Assembly (NCBI GenBank): GCA_002695185.1
Contig: NZOF01000045.1
Span: forward strand, 22,527-86,526
Length of the DNA stretch: 64,000 nucleotides
Direction: 5' to 3'
Origin: Erythrobacter sp.
GTDB taxonomy: Bacteria; Pseudomonadota; Alphaproteobacteria; Sphingomonadales; Sphingomonadaceae
Of this stretch, positions 25,770 to 34,576 are shown in pieces. The notes beneath the pieces are model-generated. The model was not told where the DNA came from. It worked only from the letters and a program-made list of their open reading frames with translations, and did not search any database. The first letter of the stretch is position 1, and every line of letters starts with the position of its first letter. The translations under genes and the position numbers were made by a program.

Positions 25770-28040
25770 TCAGTCGATTTCGATACCATTATTCTGGGCC
25801 CACAAACCAATCGCTGCGCGCATGTCGGGCGGCGGTCGCAGCAGCCACTGCTGCATCTGCTGGGAAAGTTCGGGAAGAGAAACCTTGCGCACCAGTTCCT
25901 TGATCGGTCCGACGGCAGCAGGAGTAATCGAAAATCGCGTGTAGCCCAGTCCCATCAGGGCTAGAGCTTCCAGCCGCCGTCCGCCCATTTCACCGCACAC
26001 GCCGATGCGGACGGGACTGCCAACCATCTGTTTTGCAAGACGGGCCATGAAGCGCAAGATTGCCGGGCTAAGCCAGTCGTACCGTTCCGCCAGCTTCGGG
26101 TTGGCCCGGTCGGCGGCGAATAGGAACTGGGTTAGGTCGTTCGTGCCCACGGAAATGAAGGATAGCTTGGGCAGCAGGACATCGAGCACTTCGGCGAGCG
26201 AGGGCACTTCCAGCATGCAGCCATACTCGACAATTTCCGGCAACACCCGCCGGCGTTCGCGCATGAAATCGGCCTGCTCTTCGAAAATCGCTTTTGCAGC
26301 GTCGAATTCCCACGGCTCGGACACCATGGGGAACATGACCGATAGCTGCCGTCCCGCAGCGGCTTCGAGAAGGGCGCGAGCCTGAGCCTTGAGAAGGCCC
26401 TCTCGCTCCAGGGAAAGGCGGAGTGCGCGCCAACCCATCGCAGGGTTCTCGTCCTTCTCTGCAATATCATTGGCTAGGTACGGAACGGCCTTGTCCCCGC
26501 CGATATCGACTGTCCGGAAAATGACCGGCTTGCCGTCCGCAGCATCGAGCACATCGCGGTACAACCGCATCTGCCGTTCGCGCGCCGGAAGCGTCGACGA
26601 TACGAGAAACTGGAACTCCGTCCGGAACAAGCCAATCCCGTCGGCACCGGTAAGTTGCAGCGCGCTAACATCGTCGCGCAAACCGGCATTCATCATCACG
26701 GTAATGCGCGTACCGTCCCGCGTAAAAGGCTCGACATCGCGAAGCTCGGCATAGGCCGCCGCGCGCTCCTTGCTTCTAGCGAAACGGGCGTCGAATGCCT
26801 CTCGCAATTGCTGCGAGGGTCGAAGAGTGACGGTGCCCAGATCGGCATCCACGAGTACTTCGTCGCCTTCAGAGACATGGCTACGCACGCGTGCCACGCG
26901 CCCCAGTACCGGCACCCCCATGGCTCTTGCCACGATGACCACATGCGCTGTTAGCGAGCCTTCCTCTAGCACCACCCCCTTCAACCGGCGCCGGTCATAT
27001 TCCAGCAATTCTGCTGGCCCGAGATTGCGTGCAAAAAGGATGGAATCCCGGCGCAACCCTTGCGTAGCCGCCGTGCCAAGCTGGCCCGATACGATTCGTA
27101 GCAAACGGTTCGAAAGATCTTCGAGATCATGCATGCGGTCAGCCAGCAGCGGATCGTCGATTTCGCGCATGCGCATGCGTGTGCGTTGCTGGACCCGCTC
27201 GATCGCGGCCTCTGCGGTCAAGCCGCTGTCGATCGCCTCGTTGATGCGCCGGCTCCAACCCTCGTCATAGGCAAACATTTTATAGGTTTCGAGCACCTCG
27301 ACATGTTCGCCGCCTTTACCGAATTCCGGCTCGCGGCCCATTGCGTCGATCTGATCGCGCATCTTGTCGAAGGCGCGGTAAACACGCTGGCGCTCTGCTT
27401 CGACGTCTTCGGCGACAACCTGATCGATTTCAACACGCGGCTGATGGAAGACGGCTTGGCCCGCGGCCAAACCCTTCACCAGAGTCAGCCCTTCGAGGAC
27501 TTCACACTCGGTCGGGGCCTCGCCCAGATCGATCGTGTCCTCATCATCGACCAGTTCCTTGTGAGCGATCAATTCCGATAAAACCATCGCAGTTGTCTGA
27601 AGGGCCTCTATCTCCACGTCTTCATAACGCCGAGGCTCAACATGCTGTACGCAGAGCACGCCCACGGCGCGCTCCCGGTAAACGATCGGCACGCCGGCGA
27701 AGGAATGGAACTTATCCTCGCCCGTTTCTGGCCTGTAAAGAAAGTCCGGATGGGCCTTCGCTTCGGCAAGGTTAAGGGTTTCGATGTTCTTGGCGATTGT
27801 CCCGGTAAGGCCTTCGCCCACTCCCATTCGCGTGACATGGACGGCATCCGGATTGAGCCCATGGGTTGCGTAAAGCTCCAGCTCTCCATCGCGCAGCAAA
27901 TAGATCGAACAGACTTCGCTGGTGAGGCTTTCCGCGATTATGTCGACGACGCGGTCGAGTTTGTGCTGAGCGTGATGACGTCCAGCCATGACCTCGTGCA
28001 ACTGCGTGAGGATCTGGCGGGCGGAAGCTGCTGCTGACAT
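25770..28040 (-). CDS. ptsP: phosphoenolpyruvate-protein phosphotransferase PtsP (EI-Ntr)
   Basis: The 756-residue protein is enzyme I of the nitrogen-type phosphotransferase chain. An N-terminal GAF domain (about 1-160) is followed by the enzyme I N-terminal domain, the swivelling domain with phospho-His in LTAHVVIVARAMGVP, and the PEP-binding barrel ending in the active-site region GVCGEMGGRRLEALALMGLG. It passes phosphate to NPr and EIIA-Ntr, which regulate metabolism rather than transport sugars. Those partners are not in this window. It is a full-length member of the family. Confidence 0.94.
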   Translation of the reverse strand: MSAAASARQILTQLHEVMAGRHHAQHKLDRVVDIIAESLTSEVCSIYLLRDGELELYATHGLNPDAVHVTRMGVGEGLTGTIAKNIETLNLAEAKAHPDFLYRPETGEDKFHSFAGVPIVYRERAVGVLCVQHVEPRRYEDVEIEALQTTAMVLSELIAHKELVDDEDTIDLGEAPTECEVLEGLTLVKGLAAGQAVFHQPRVEIDQVVAEDVEAERQRVYRAFDKMRDQIDAMGREPEFGKGGEHVEVLETYKMFAYDEGWSRRINEAIDSGLTAEAAIERVQQRTRMRMREIDDPLLADRMHDLEDLSNRLLRIVSGQLGTAATQGLRRDSILFARNLGPAELLEYDRRRLKGVVLEEGSLTAHVVIVARAMGVPVLGRVARVRSHVSEGDEVLVDADLGTVTLRPSQQLREAFDARFARSKERAAAYAELRDVEPFTRDGTRITVMMNAGLRDDVSALQLTGADGIGLFRTEFQFLVSSTLPARERQMRLYRDVLDAADGKPVIFRTVDIGGDKAVPYLANDIAEKDENPAMGWRALRLSLEREGLLKAQARALLEAAAGRQLSVMFPMVSEPWEFDAAKAIFEEQADFMRERRRVLPEIVEYGCMLEVPSLAEVLDVLLPKLSFISVGTNDLTQFLFAADRANPKLAERYDWLSPAILRFMARLAKQMVGSPVRIGVCGEMGGRRLEALALMGLGYTRFSITPAAVGPIKELVRKVSLPELSQQMQQWLLRPPPDMRAAIGLWAQNNGIEID

Positions 28041-28126
28041 GACTTGCAGCTATAGCAAAAAACAAGGGCAGCGAAAGCGGGGGCCGCAAGTATAAGCCCG
28101 CGACCCCGCGAACATTTACGCCAACG

Positions 28127-28282
28127 TCAATTCGCGGCGATTTCTTCCTTGATCCTCAGCTTCTGCCGCTTGAGTTTCTGGACCATCACGATGTCGGGCG
28201 AAGGCCTCGCCTGTTCGTCGTGCAACCTGGCCTCCAGGCCCGCATGCTTGGCCTTGAGTGCGGCGACATGGGATGATTGCAT
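28127..28282 (-). CDS. DUF465 (YdcH-like) small protein
   Basis: The 51-residue protein starts at the ATG at 28282, with AAGGAG about 8 nt upstream. Its pattern, SSHVAALKAKHAGLEARLHDEQARP followed by VQKLKRQKLRIKEEI, is the two-helix hairpin of the DUF465/YdcH family. The function is unknown. It is divergent from a second DUF465 gene 148 bp away. Confidence 0.85.
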   Translation of the reverse strand: MQSSHVAALKAKHAGLEARLHDEQARPSPDIVMVQKLKRQKLRIKEEIAAN

Positions 28283-28430
28283 AGGACTGGCTCCTTCTAG
28301 AGTTAAACCCCCGAGAAGCGACTCGCACTTGGCGGCACGAGCCGCGGTAGATCATCAAAACACAGCTTGGTGAATTTACAAACCCCCTCTGAAGGGCCAT
28401 GCGGCAGGACGAGAGACGGGAACGACGACA

Positions 28431-28637
28431 GTGAACGAACAGGAACTACGCAAACGCCTGGAATCGCTCAAGGTTGAGCATCGCGACTTGGACGTTGCTA
28501 TCTCTGCTCTTAGCGAGGCTGGGGAGAATGGATCGATCGATCAATTGCAGATCGCCCGCCTCAAGAAACGCAAGCTCCAGCTGAAAGATCGCATCGCTGC
28601 GATCGAGGATAACCTGATACCTGACATAATTGCCTGA
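28431..28637 (+). CDS. DUF465 (YdcH-like) small protein
   Basis: The 68-residue protein begins at a GTG. Its two-helix pattern (LRKRLESLKVEHRDLDVAI, then LQIARLKKRKLQLKDRI) matches DUF465. It is upstream of the rcdA-like gene in the same orientation and paired with a divergent DUF465 gene. The function is unknown. Confidence 0.85.
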   Translation: MNEQELRKRLESLKVEHRDLDVAISALSEAGENGSIDQLQIARLKKRKLQLKDRIAAIEDNLIPDIIA

Positions 28638-28709
28638 TCGCGTTTCAATCCGGGACACAGAAAAAGAAATTCTGGGCAGCCAAGATCATTCGATAGTCAT
28701 TCCGCTGTC

Positions 28710-29168
28710 ATGGTCGGGGAAACAGCCATCAGGGAACAGGTCGTGGATGAGCTCTATGCGCATGCGCTGGAGCTTGCAGACGAAGCACGCGTCGTTTTTG
28801 ACCTTCGTGACGAAGCGCTTCTTACCCAATCATCCGATCGCGTACGCATCGCCATGTCGATCGAAGGACTTCGTACGACGACAAGGGTGATGCATGTTCT
28901 CGCCTGGCTACTCAACCAACGCGCCTATCATGCGGGAGAGCTGTCGAAACTGCAGGTTCTCCGTGACGGCACGCTGGGCGAGGATCGACCTTCCGATCCC
29001 AACAATCTGGTCTTGCTTCAGTATGGCACCCAGTCTCTGATCCAGGCGACCGAACGCCTGCATGAGCGTGTACGCCGCCTGGATGACGAGCAACGCCAAC
29101 TCGGTGAGAGGCATAGCGCGGTGCAGGAAATGCAAGGACGGATAGCCCAAGCTTTTGGTACTGCTTGA
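28710..29168 (+). CDS. rcdA: RcdA-like DUF1465 protein
   Basis: The 152-residue protein has the DUF1465 signature, with ELYAHALELADEARVVFDL near the start and RIAMSIEGLRTTTRVMHVLAW in the middle. In Caulobacter the family member RcdA is a ClpXP adaptor for degradation of the cell-cycle regulator CtrA. The same role is likely here but not shown. The last third is a charged helix. It follows a DUF465 gene by about 70 bp. Confidence 0.8.
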   Translation: MVGETAIREQVVDELYAHALELADEARVVFDLRDEALLTQSSDRVRIAMSIEGLRTTTRVMHVLAWLLNQRAYHAGELSKLQVLRDGTLGEDRPSDPNNLVLLQYGTQSLIQATERLHERVRRLDDEQRQLGERHSAVQEMQGRIAQAFGTA

Positions 29169-29188
29169 TGCAATGATTTCTGGTTGAG

Positions 29189-30652
29189 TTAAGCTACTGA
29201 CAGAGCTTTGTGATAGCGAGCCAGACGTGCTTCTCGTGCTTCTGGCGAGATGTCGGGGACAAATTTCTGGGTCACACCACGCATCCTGGCGGCTGCCTCT
29301 TTAAGTGATCCGTGGATCCCGGCCCCGACGCTGGCGCAAATTGCCGCGCCTAGAGCGGTCGTTTCTACAAATTGGGGCCGTTCAACTTCCAGGCCGATTA
29401 TGTCGGCCAAGTCCTGCGCCATCCAGTCATTGGAACTCATTCCGCCGTCCACGCGCAAGCTCGTCCACGCTGCGCCATCGGCAGCGAAGGCGGAAGCGAG
29501 ATCGCTCGTCTGATGTGCCATGGCTTCGAGCGCTGCGCGGGCAATCTGCGCCCTGCCGCTAGCAAAACTGAGGCCGGAAATGACACCCCGGGCATCCGGT
29601 CTCCAATGCGGAGCACCCAGCCCAGCAAGTGCGGGGACGATGACGACCTCTCCGCTATCCTGGATCGAGCGGGCTAGATCCTCGGTTTCGGAAGCGCTTG
29701 CAATGAGACCCAATTGATCGCGAAGATATTGAATAAGGCTGCCAGCTACGAAGCATGACCCTTCAAGCGCATAGGTGCGCACGCCCCCGGCCTGGTAAAG
29801 GACAGTTCCCAGCAGGCGGTGGTCTGAATGCGGAATCTCCTGGCCCTTGTTGGTCAGGACGAAGGCGCCGGTGCCATATGTTGCCTTTGTCTCTCCAAAG
29901 GACAGGCATCCTTGTCCGATGGTGGCCGATTGCTGATCTCCTACCAACCCGCAAATAGGAATCGCCTTGCCCAGCCAGTCCGCGGAGCAGCTGGCGAGTT
30001 CGCCATGCGTATCGACGACCTCGGGCAACGCCCTTCGAGGAATGCCGAACAGATCGCAGAGCTCTTCGTCGAATTGTTCTCCGTCTAGCGCCATGAGCAA
30101 TGTTCGGCTGGCATTGCTTGCGTCCGATATGTGGAGCCCCCGCGAAAGCTTGTAGACCAGCCAGCTCTCCACTGTGCCGAAATTCAGCGAGCCTTGTCGG
30201 GCGGCCGTTCGGACGGCTTCTTCATTCTCCAGCATCCAACGCATCTTCGTTCCGGAGAAATACGGATCGAGCAGCAAGCCGGTGCTCTCGTGAACCCGCG
30301 CCTCATGCCCGGCATCACTCAGCGTCTTACAAAATTCGGCTGTACGTCTATCCTGCCAGACGATGGCACGAGCTAGCGGCTCACCGGACTTGCGATCCCA
30401 GGCTACAACTGTCTCTCGCTGATTGGTTATGCCGATCGCTGCGATATTGTTGGCATCGCCGCCCACAACCTCTCGCATGCAATGAAGCGTTTTTTGCCAT
30501 ATTTCTTCAGCGTCATGTTCAACCCAGCCGGGCCGAGGATAATGCTGCGTCAAATCCTCTTGGCAGACACGTTCCACACGCCCTTCGCAATCGAAGACCA
30601 TGGCCCGTGTCGAAGTCGTCCCTGCATCGAGGACCAGAATTCTCGCTCCCAT
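29189..30652 (-). CDS. glpK: glycerol kinase
   Basis: The 487-residue FGGY-family kinase makes sn-glycerol-3-phosphate. The N-terminal ATP-binding motif LVLDAGTTSTRA is present, as are GITNQRETVVAWD with the Arg-Glu substrate contacts and the C-terminal signature LRVDGGMSSNDWMAQ. The sequence GLVGDQQSATIGQGC matches the glycerol kinase group. No glpD or facilitator gene is adjacent. It is divergent from a metallo-beta-lactamase-fold gene with about 120 bp between. Confidence 0.94.
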   Translation of the reverse strand: MGARILVLDAGTTSTRAMVFDCEGRVERVCQEDLTQHYPRPGWVEHDAEEIWQKTLHCMREVVGGDANNIAAIGITNQRETVVAWDRKSGEPLARAIVWQDRRTAEFCKTLSDAGHEARVHESTGLLLDPYFSGTKMRWMLENEEAVRTAARQGSLNFGTVESWLVYKLSRGLHISDASNASRTLLMALDGEQFDEELCDLFGIPRRALPEVVDTHGELASCSADWLGKAIPICGLVGDQQSATIGQGCLSFGETKATYGTGAFVLTNKGQEIPHSDHRLLGTVLYQAGGVRTYALEGSCFVAGSLIQYLRDQLGLIASASETEDLARSIQDSGEVVIVPALAGLGAPHWRPDARGVISGLSFASGRAQIARAALEAMAHQTSDLASAFAADGAAWTSLRVDGGMSSNDWMAQDLADIIGLEVERPQFVETTALGAAICASVGAGIHGSLKEAAARMRGVTQKFVPDISPEAREARLARYHKALSVA

Positions 30653-30770
30653 CCCTCTCTTCTGCCGCTCGTCAAAAGCGAAGTCGAGAGGGCGAAGTCC
30701 AAAAAGCCTTCAGAAGTCCATGGGCAACGGTGCGTTGCATACCCTCGCCCCAACCGGCTAGAAGCAGGAA

Positions 30771-31646
30771 ATGGCAGGTCTTCCCCCCAAACCATGGCCG
30801 ACCGGCGATGCGATTCAGCTGGAACCGCTCGTACGCCGAGTGCTTGCACCCAACCCCTCGCCCTACACCTATACCGGTACACAAAGTTACGTTGTGGGTA
30901 TTGGCGGAGGCTGCGCGGTGATCGATCCCGGCCCGGACGAACGCGAGCATCTGCTGGCTCTCGATGAAGTAATCGGGGAGGAGCACGTCGTCGCGATCAT
31001 GTGCACGCATACACATCGCGATCATTCTCCCGCAGCGAAGACCTTGTCGCAAAGAACCGGCGCTCCGGTCGTTGGCTGTGCGCCGTTGGTACTCAACGAC
31101 AGCGGACCGCGGGCGGATGCTAGCTTCGACCGCACTTACGAACCCGACCGCGTGCTTGAGGATGGGGAAGCGATGACCGGTCCTGGCTGGACCTTGCGAG
31201 CCGTGGCAACCCCGGGTCACGTGTCCAATCACTTATGTTTCGCGCTTGAGGAAAGCGGCGCGTTATTCACTGGCGATCATGTCATGGGCTGGTCGACGAG
31301 TGTTGTCGTACCACCTGATGGCGATATGGCCCAATATATGGCGAGCCTGGAGAAACTATACGCCCGCGAACAGGATCGAATTTATTACCCGGCGCATGGC
31401 GAGGCGATTGAAAAGCCCCGTCAACTGGTGCGCGGTATGATCGGCCATCGGCGCCAGCGGGAAAATCAGATCAAGCGCCACCTCCGGGAAGGGCCTCATG
31501 CCGCTGCAGATTTCGTCCCGAAAATGTACAAGGGTCTGGACGAGAAGCTTCACGAAGCAGCGAAGATGTCGGTTACCGCCCATCTTATCGATCTCGAAAA
31601 TCGCGGTCTCGTCACACGGGACCAAGATCTTTGGGTTGCGATCTAG
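30771..31646 (+). CDS. metallo-beta-lactamase-fold hydrolase (LACTB2-like)
   Basis: The 291-residue protein has the metal-binding motif THTHRDH and the further ligands His in TPGHVSNH and Asp in FTGDHVM. The C-terminal extension (KMYKGLDEKLHEAAKMSVTAHL) resembles the winged-helix tail of LACTB2-type hydrolases/nucleases. The substrate is unknown; an RNase role is one possibility. It starts 118 bp from divergent glpK. Confidence 0.83.
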   Translation: MAGLPPKPWPTGDAIQLEPLVRRVLAPNPSPYTYTGTQSYVVGIGGGCAVIDPGPDEREHLLALDEVIGEEHVVAIMCTHTHRDHSPAAKTLSQRTGAPVVGCAPLVLNDSGPRADASFDRTYEPDRVLEDGEAMTGPGWTLRAVATPGHVSNHLCFALEESGALFTGDHVMGWSTSVVVPPDGDMAQYMASLEKLYAREQDRIYYPAHGEAIEKPRQLVRGMIGHRRQRENQIKRHLREGPHAAADFVPKMYKGLDEKLHEAAKMSVTAHLIDLENRGLVTRDQDLWVAI

Positions 31647-31712
31647 GTTAGCCCTCCGAAAACTGACGAGAGCTTCCCTGGCGACGATCAAATATGAATA
31701 CCGGACCTGGTA

Positions 31713-31738
31713 GGAACCCCCTCGCCTCGCTGCCCGTT
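31713..31738 (+). promoter_or_regulatory. EcfG-like promoter upstream of nadA
   Basis: GGAAC (31713-31717), 17 nt, then CGTT (31735-31738) is a full match to the EcfG consensus, 44 nt before the nadA start. A match this short can arise by chance. Confidence 0.4.
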
Positions 31739-31782
31739 CGCTCTATAAGCGCTTCCAAAGCAATTCAGATGAGATACTACAC

Positions 31783-32769
31783 ATGACCGCCGAAACCACA
31801 TTGCCGACCGGCCAGGATTTGCTCAGCGAAATCGATCGCCTGCGCAAAGAAAAGAATGCGATCATCCTCGCGCATTACTACCAAAGTTCCCAGATTCAGG
31901 ATCTTGCCGATTTCGTCGGCGATAGCCTCGAGCTTTCCCGTAAGGCTGCCGAAACTGATGCGGATGTAATTGCATTCTGCGGCGTGAAGTTCATGGCTGA
32001 CACAGCCAAGATTCTTAGTCCCGAAAAGATTGTGGTTCTGCCGGATATGGATGCAGGTTGCAGCTTGGAAGACAGCTGCCCGCCCGACAAATTCAAGGCC
32101 TTCCGCGAAAAGCACCCCGATCACATCGCGCTGACGTACATCAACTGCTCGACCGAGGTGAAGGCGCTCAGCGACGTCATCGTCACCTCTTCCAGCGCGG
32201 AAACCATCATCAGCCAAATTCCCGAAGACCAGAAGATCATCTTCGGTCCCGACCGGCACCTTGGTGGCTACATGAGCCGCAAGTTCGGCCGCGAGATGCT
32301 GCTCTGGCCGGGTGTGTGCATCGTGCACGAAGCCTTCAGCGAGACCGAGCTTCTGAAGCTGAAGCAAGAGCACCCCGGCGCCCCGATAGCCGCGCATCCC
32401 GAATGTCCGCCGACCATCGTCGACCACGCCGATTACGTGGGTTCGACAAGCGGCATCCTGCAATTCGCGCAGACCTTCGAAGGCGACACGCTGATTGTGG
32501 CGACCGAGCCGCACATTATTCATCAGATGGAAAAGGCGCTGCCAGAAAAGAATTTCATCGGTGCGCCTGGTGCAGATGGCAACTGCAGTTGCAACATCTG
32601 TCCCTACATGGCGTTGAATACGCTGGAGAAGCTCTACAAGTGCCTCGATACGCTGGAGCCGCGTATCGAAATTGAAGAAGGCTTGCGCTTGCAGGCCAAA
32701 CAGAGCCTGGACCGGATGCTGGAAATGGCGAGCGGAACGATCGGCAAGGGTGATCTCGGGCGCGTTTAA
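31783..32769 (+). CDS. nadA: quinolinate synthase A
   Basis: The 328-residue enzyme condenses iminoaspartate with dihydroxyacetone phosphate to quinolinate for NAD synthesis. Cluster and active-site cysteines appear in DMDAGCSLEDSCP, AHPECPP and NCSCNICPYM. The opening EIDRLRKEKNAIILAHYYQ is family-typical. nadB and nadC are not nearby. The last 4 nt overlap the end of the convergent blh gene. Confidence 0.95.
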   Translation: MTAETTLPTGQDLLSEIDRLRKEKNAIILAHYYQSSQIQDLADFVGDSLELSRKAAETDADVIAFCGVKFMADTAKILSPEKIVVLPDMDAGCSLEDSCPPDKFKAFREKHPDHIALTYINCSTEVKALSDVIVTSSSAETIISQIPEDQKIIFGPDRHLGGYMSRKFGREMLLWPGVCIVHEAFSETELLKLKQEHPGAPIAAHPECPPTIVDHADYVGSTSGILQFAQTFEGDTLIVATEPHIIHQMEKALPEKNFIGAPGADGNCSCNICPYMALNTLEKLYKCLDTLEPRIEIEEGLRLQAKQSLDRMLEMASGTIGKGDLGRV

Positions 32770-33584
32770 CGCTCGAGACGTTCCGTCAGCATGTGCGGAG
32801 TTGCCATTCCAAAAGCGAGCGCCACGGCTAGCTGGGTTGCAAGTAAGCCCTGAGCAACAGCGACTGCGAGAGCAAACGCACCGAGGGTAGCGATCGCGGT
32901 GGGCAGAGCCACCGCTCGCACGACCCGCCTCCGGCCATAGGCAGCAATCTGCCGTTCCTGCACTGGAAGCGCATGGGCGATAAGGAAGATCAGCCCAACG
33001 GCAAGGACAGGCTGCAAGAAAGCGATCGACAGGCCAGCCACGATGGCATGTCCGAAACCGCGCAGCCCCTTGATGAACGCATAGAGAGCGAAGCCACCGC
33101 CTACGATGCCGCCAAGCGCAAGAAAGCGCAGGAAATTACGAGGCAATTCCTCCCCAGCTACGAAACCGAGTACGGTTGCCGTCTCGCTGTAGCGGAGCAG
33201 CGCGCTGCCTCCGACTGCCAGTCCGGCAATGGCGATACGTGTAACTTTGTCAAAGCGGCAGTCGCTGCGTGAAAAATGCCAGGCCGACAAAGCCAAGAAT
33301 AATGCGAGGCCGCCGAGAGGTTCGATCAAAAAGAGCCCTGCTACTGCCGCGCCGATCAGCACGTATGCAATTGCGTGGATCAGGGTGAATGATGCGAGCG
33401 TGTCTTCCTGCTCGTCGCCGGCTCCGTGCGAGAGACCGAGAACGAAAAAGATCAGGCCGATGTAGACTGGCAGTGCGCCCCCTGTAATCTGGGCGATTAC
33501 AGCGAGGGTTACGGCGAACCACGATAAAAGGGCCCCGGCATTATGCCAGGGCCCCGATCGTTTGAAGGCGACTGCCGGCTTCAG
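32766..33584 (-). CDS. blh: Brp/Blh-type beta-carotene 15,15'-dioxygenase
   Basis: The membrane protein cleaves beta-carotene to retinal, the rhodopsin chromophore. The conserved histidines are in GLSHGAGD, SAWHFSRSD, LIAHALPVQ and ATPHML, spread over about eight hydrophobic helices. The frame is continuous from just after the rhodopsin TGA (33588-33590) and has no ATG, GTG or TTG before GLSHGAGD. The first GTG (33362) would delete that motif. The only near-cognate start with a ribosome site is CTG at 33582-33584, with GGGGAG 8 nt upstream, giving 272 residues. In-frame read-through from the rhodopsin is the alternative. Confidence 0.8.
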   Translation of the reverse strand: MKPAVAFKRSGPWHNAGALLSWFAVTLAVIAQITGGALPVYIGLIFFVLGLSHGAGDEQEDTLASFTLIHAIAYVLIGAAVAGLFLIEPLGGLALFLALSAWHFSRSDCRFDKVTRIAIAGLAVGGSALLRYSETATVLGFVAGEELPRNFLRFLALGGIVGGGFALYAFIKGLRGFGHAIVAGLSIAFLQPVLAVGLIFLIAHALPVQERQIAAYGRRRVVRAVALPTAIATLGAFALAVAVAQGLLATQLAVALAFGMATPHMLTERLER

Positions 33585-33587
33585 CCG

Positions 33588-34454
33588 TCAATCTCCCCTG
33601 CGGGATGCGACTGCCGAACCGAGCGGCGATGTCTCCAGTGCCTCGGCTGCGGGAACATAACCCTCAAGCGCCGAACGACGAAGGACGTAGCGGCTCAGGA
33701 TCAGGCCGTAGATCAGCTTCGACGAGATGTCGGCGATTGAGAATAGCAGTTGGCGGATGACCACCACATCGCCATCGAAACCGATTTGCGGCAGGGCATA
33801 GGCAATCGGGTAGATTCCCCATGTGGCGAGAAAATACCACCAGATGTTCTTCGGCCATGCCTTGAGTTCGGGAGGGCTTTTCGCCACGCCCAGAGAGATT
33901 ACCCCGCGCACTTCGATGATCAGCCATACGAAGAACACCGTCGAAATCACGCCCCAAATGTTGAGCCTAGACCAGTCACCCGTTTCACCGAATTGACCGT
34001 AGAGACCTGTCCAGATCATCAACAAGGCCGGCACGATCATGCGGATCGCCCGCTTGTGAAGATCGGGACGAGCAATGCCGAATGCGATGGCAAGCTGCGT
34101 CAGCAGGATAGGAACTGTGATCGTCCAGTTTCCGTACCGGAAGGCGTTGGTGAAACTCTGGTTCTCGGCAAGCGGGCGATAAACGCTGCCGACCAGTTCA
34201 TAACTCGTCTGCCAGAGGTTGAATTCACGAAGCAGGCTAAGCCCAGCCGATGCCATCACGACAGCAGAGAGGATAGGGACGATGCGATACCGCGGCGCAA
34301 GCTGCAACGACATCACAAGAAAGAAGAGAATAAACGCGAAATGCGCGCCGTAGCTAACCATCAGGATCAAGGATCCGCTGGTGAATTGTCCGGTCGTCAG
34401 GGTAACGAGATTCTCGATACTACCAAACTGACCCACAGCTTGTTCAGCAATCAT
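33588..34454 (-). CDS. NTQ-type microbial rhodopsin, putative light-driven chloride pump
   Basis: The 288-residue protein has seven hydrophobic helices and the retinal-binding Lys246 in ADISSKLIYG, with Asp242 as second counterion. In helix C the pump motif reads FRYGNWTITVPILLTQ, giving Asn109, Thr113 and Gln120. This NTQ set is known from inward chloride pumps such as that of Nonlabens marinus, in place of DTE in proton pumps. The residue at the proteorhodopsin tuning site is Leu117, which favours green absorption. AAGGA precedes the ATG. blh follows in the same frame after the stop. Confidence 0.92.
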   Translation of the reverse strand: MIAEQAVGQFGSIENLVTLTTGQFTSGSLILMVSYGAHFAFILFFLVMSLQLAPRYRIVPILSAVVMASAGLSLLREFNLWQTSYELVGSVYRPLAENQSFTNAFRYGNWTITVPILLTQLAIAFGIARPDLHKRAIRMIVPALLMIWTGLYGQFGETGDWSRLNIWGVISTVFFVWLIIEVRGVISLGVAKSPPELKAWPKNIWWYFLATWGIYPIAYALPQIGFDGDVVVIRQLLFSIADISSKLIYGLILSRYVLRRSALEGYVPAAEALETSPLGSAVASRRGD

Positions 34455-34576
34455 GCGATTGTCCTTCGAAAAAGGGGGACTAGCCCCAATTGAAGCGACA
34501 CTGCCCAGTCCTGGCCCCCATAAGCTGTGCGCGTAGCAACCAAATCGCGTTTAAGCGGTTGTGTTCCTGAATAGAA

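Noticed and set aside
28116..28400. 94-codon leftward frame over the DUF465 gene
   Set aside because: The DUF465 protein is in another frame with its own ribosome site and a family-typical sequence.
32766..33362. 198-residue Blh starting at the GTG at 33362
   Set aside because: It would lose the first helices and the conserved GLSHGAGD histidine motif, which is present in frame upstream.
34540..34576. EcfG promoter reading toward the rhodopsin (GGAAC on the minus strand near 34565)
   Set aside because: No CGTT follows at 16-17 nt spacing.
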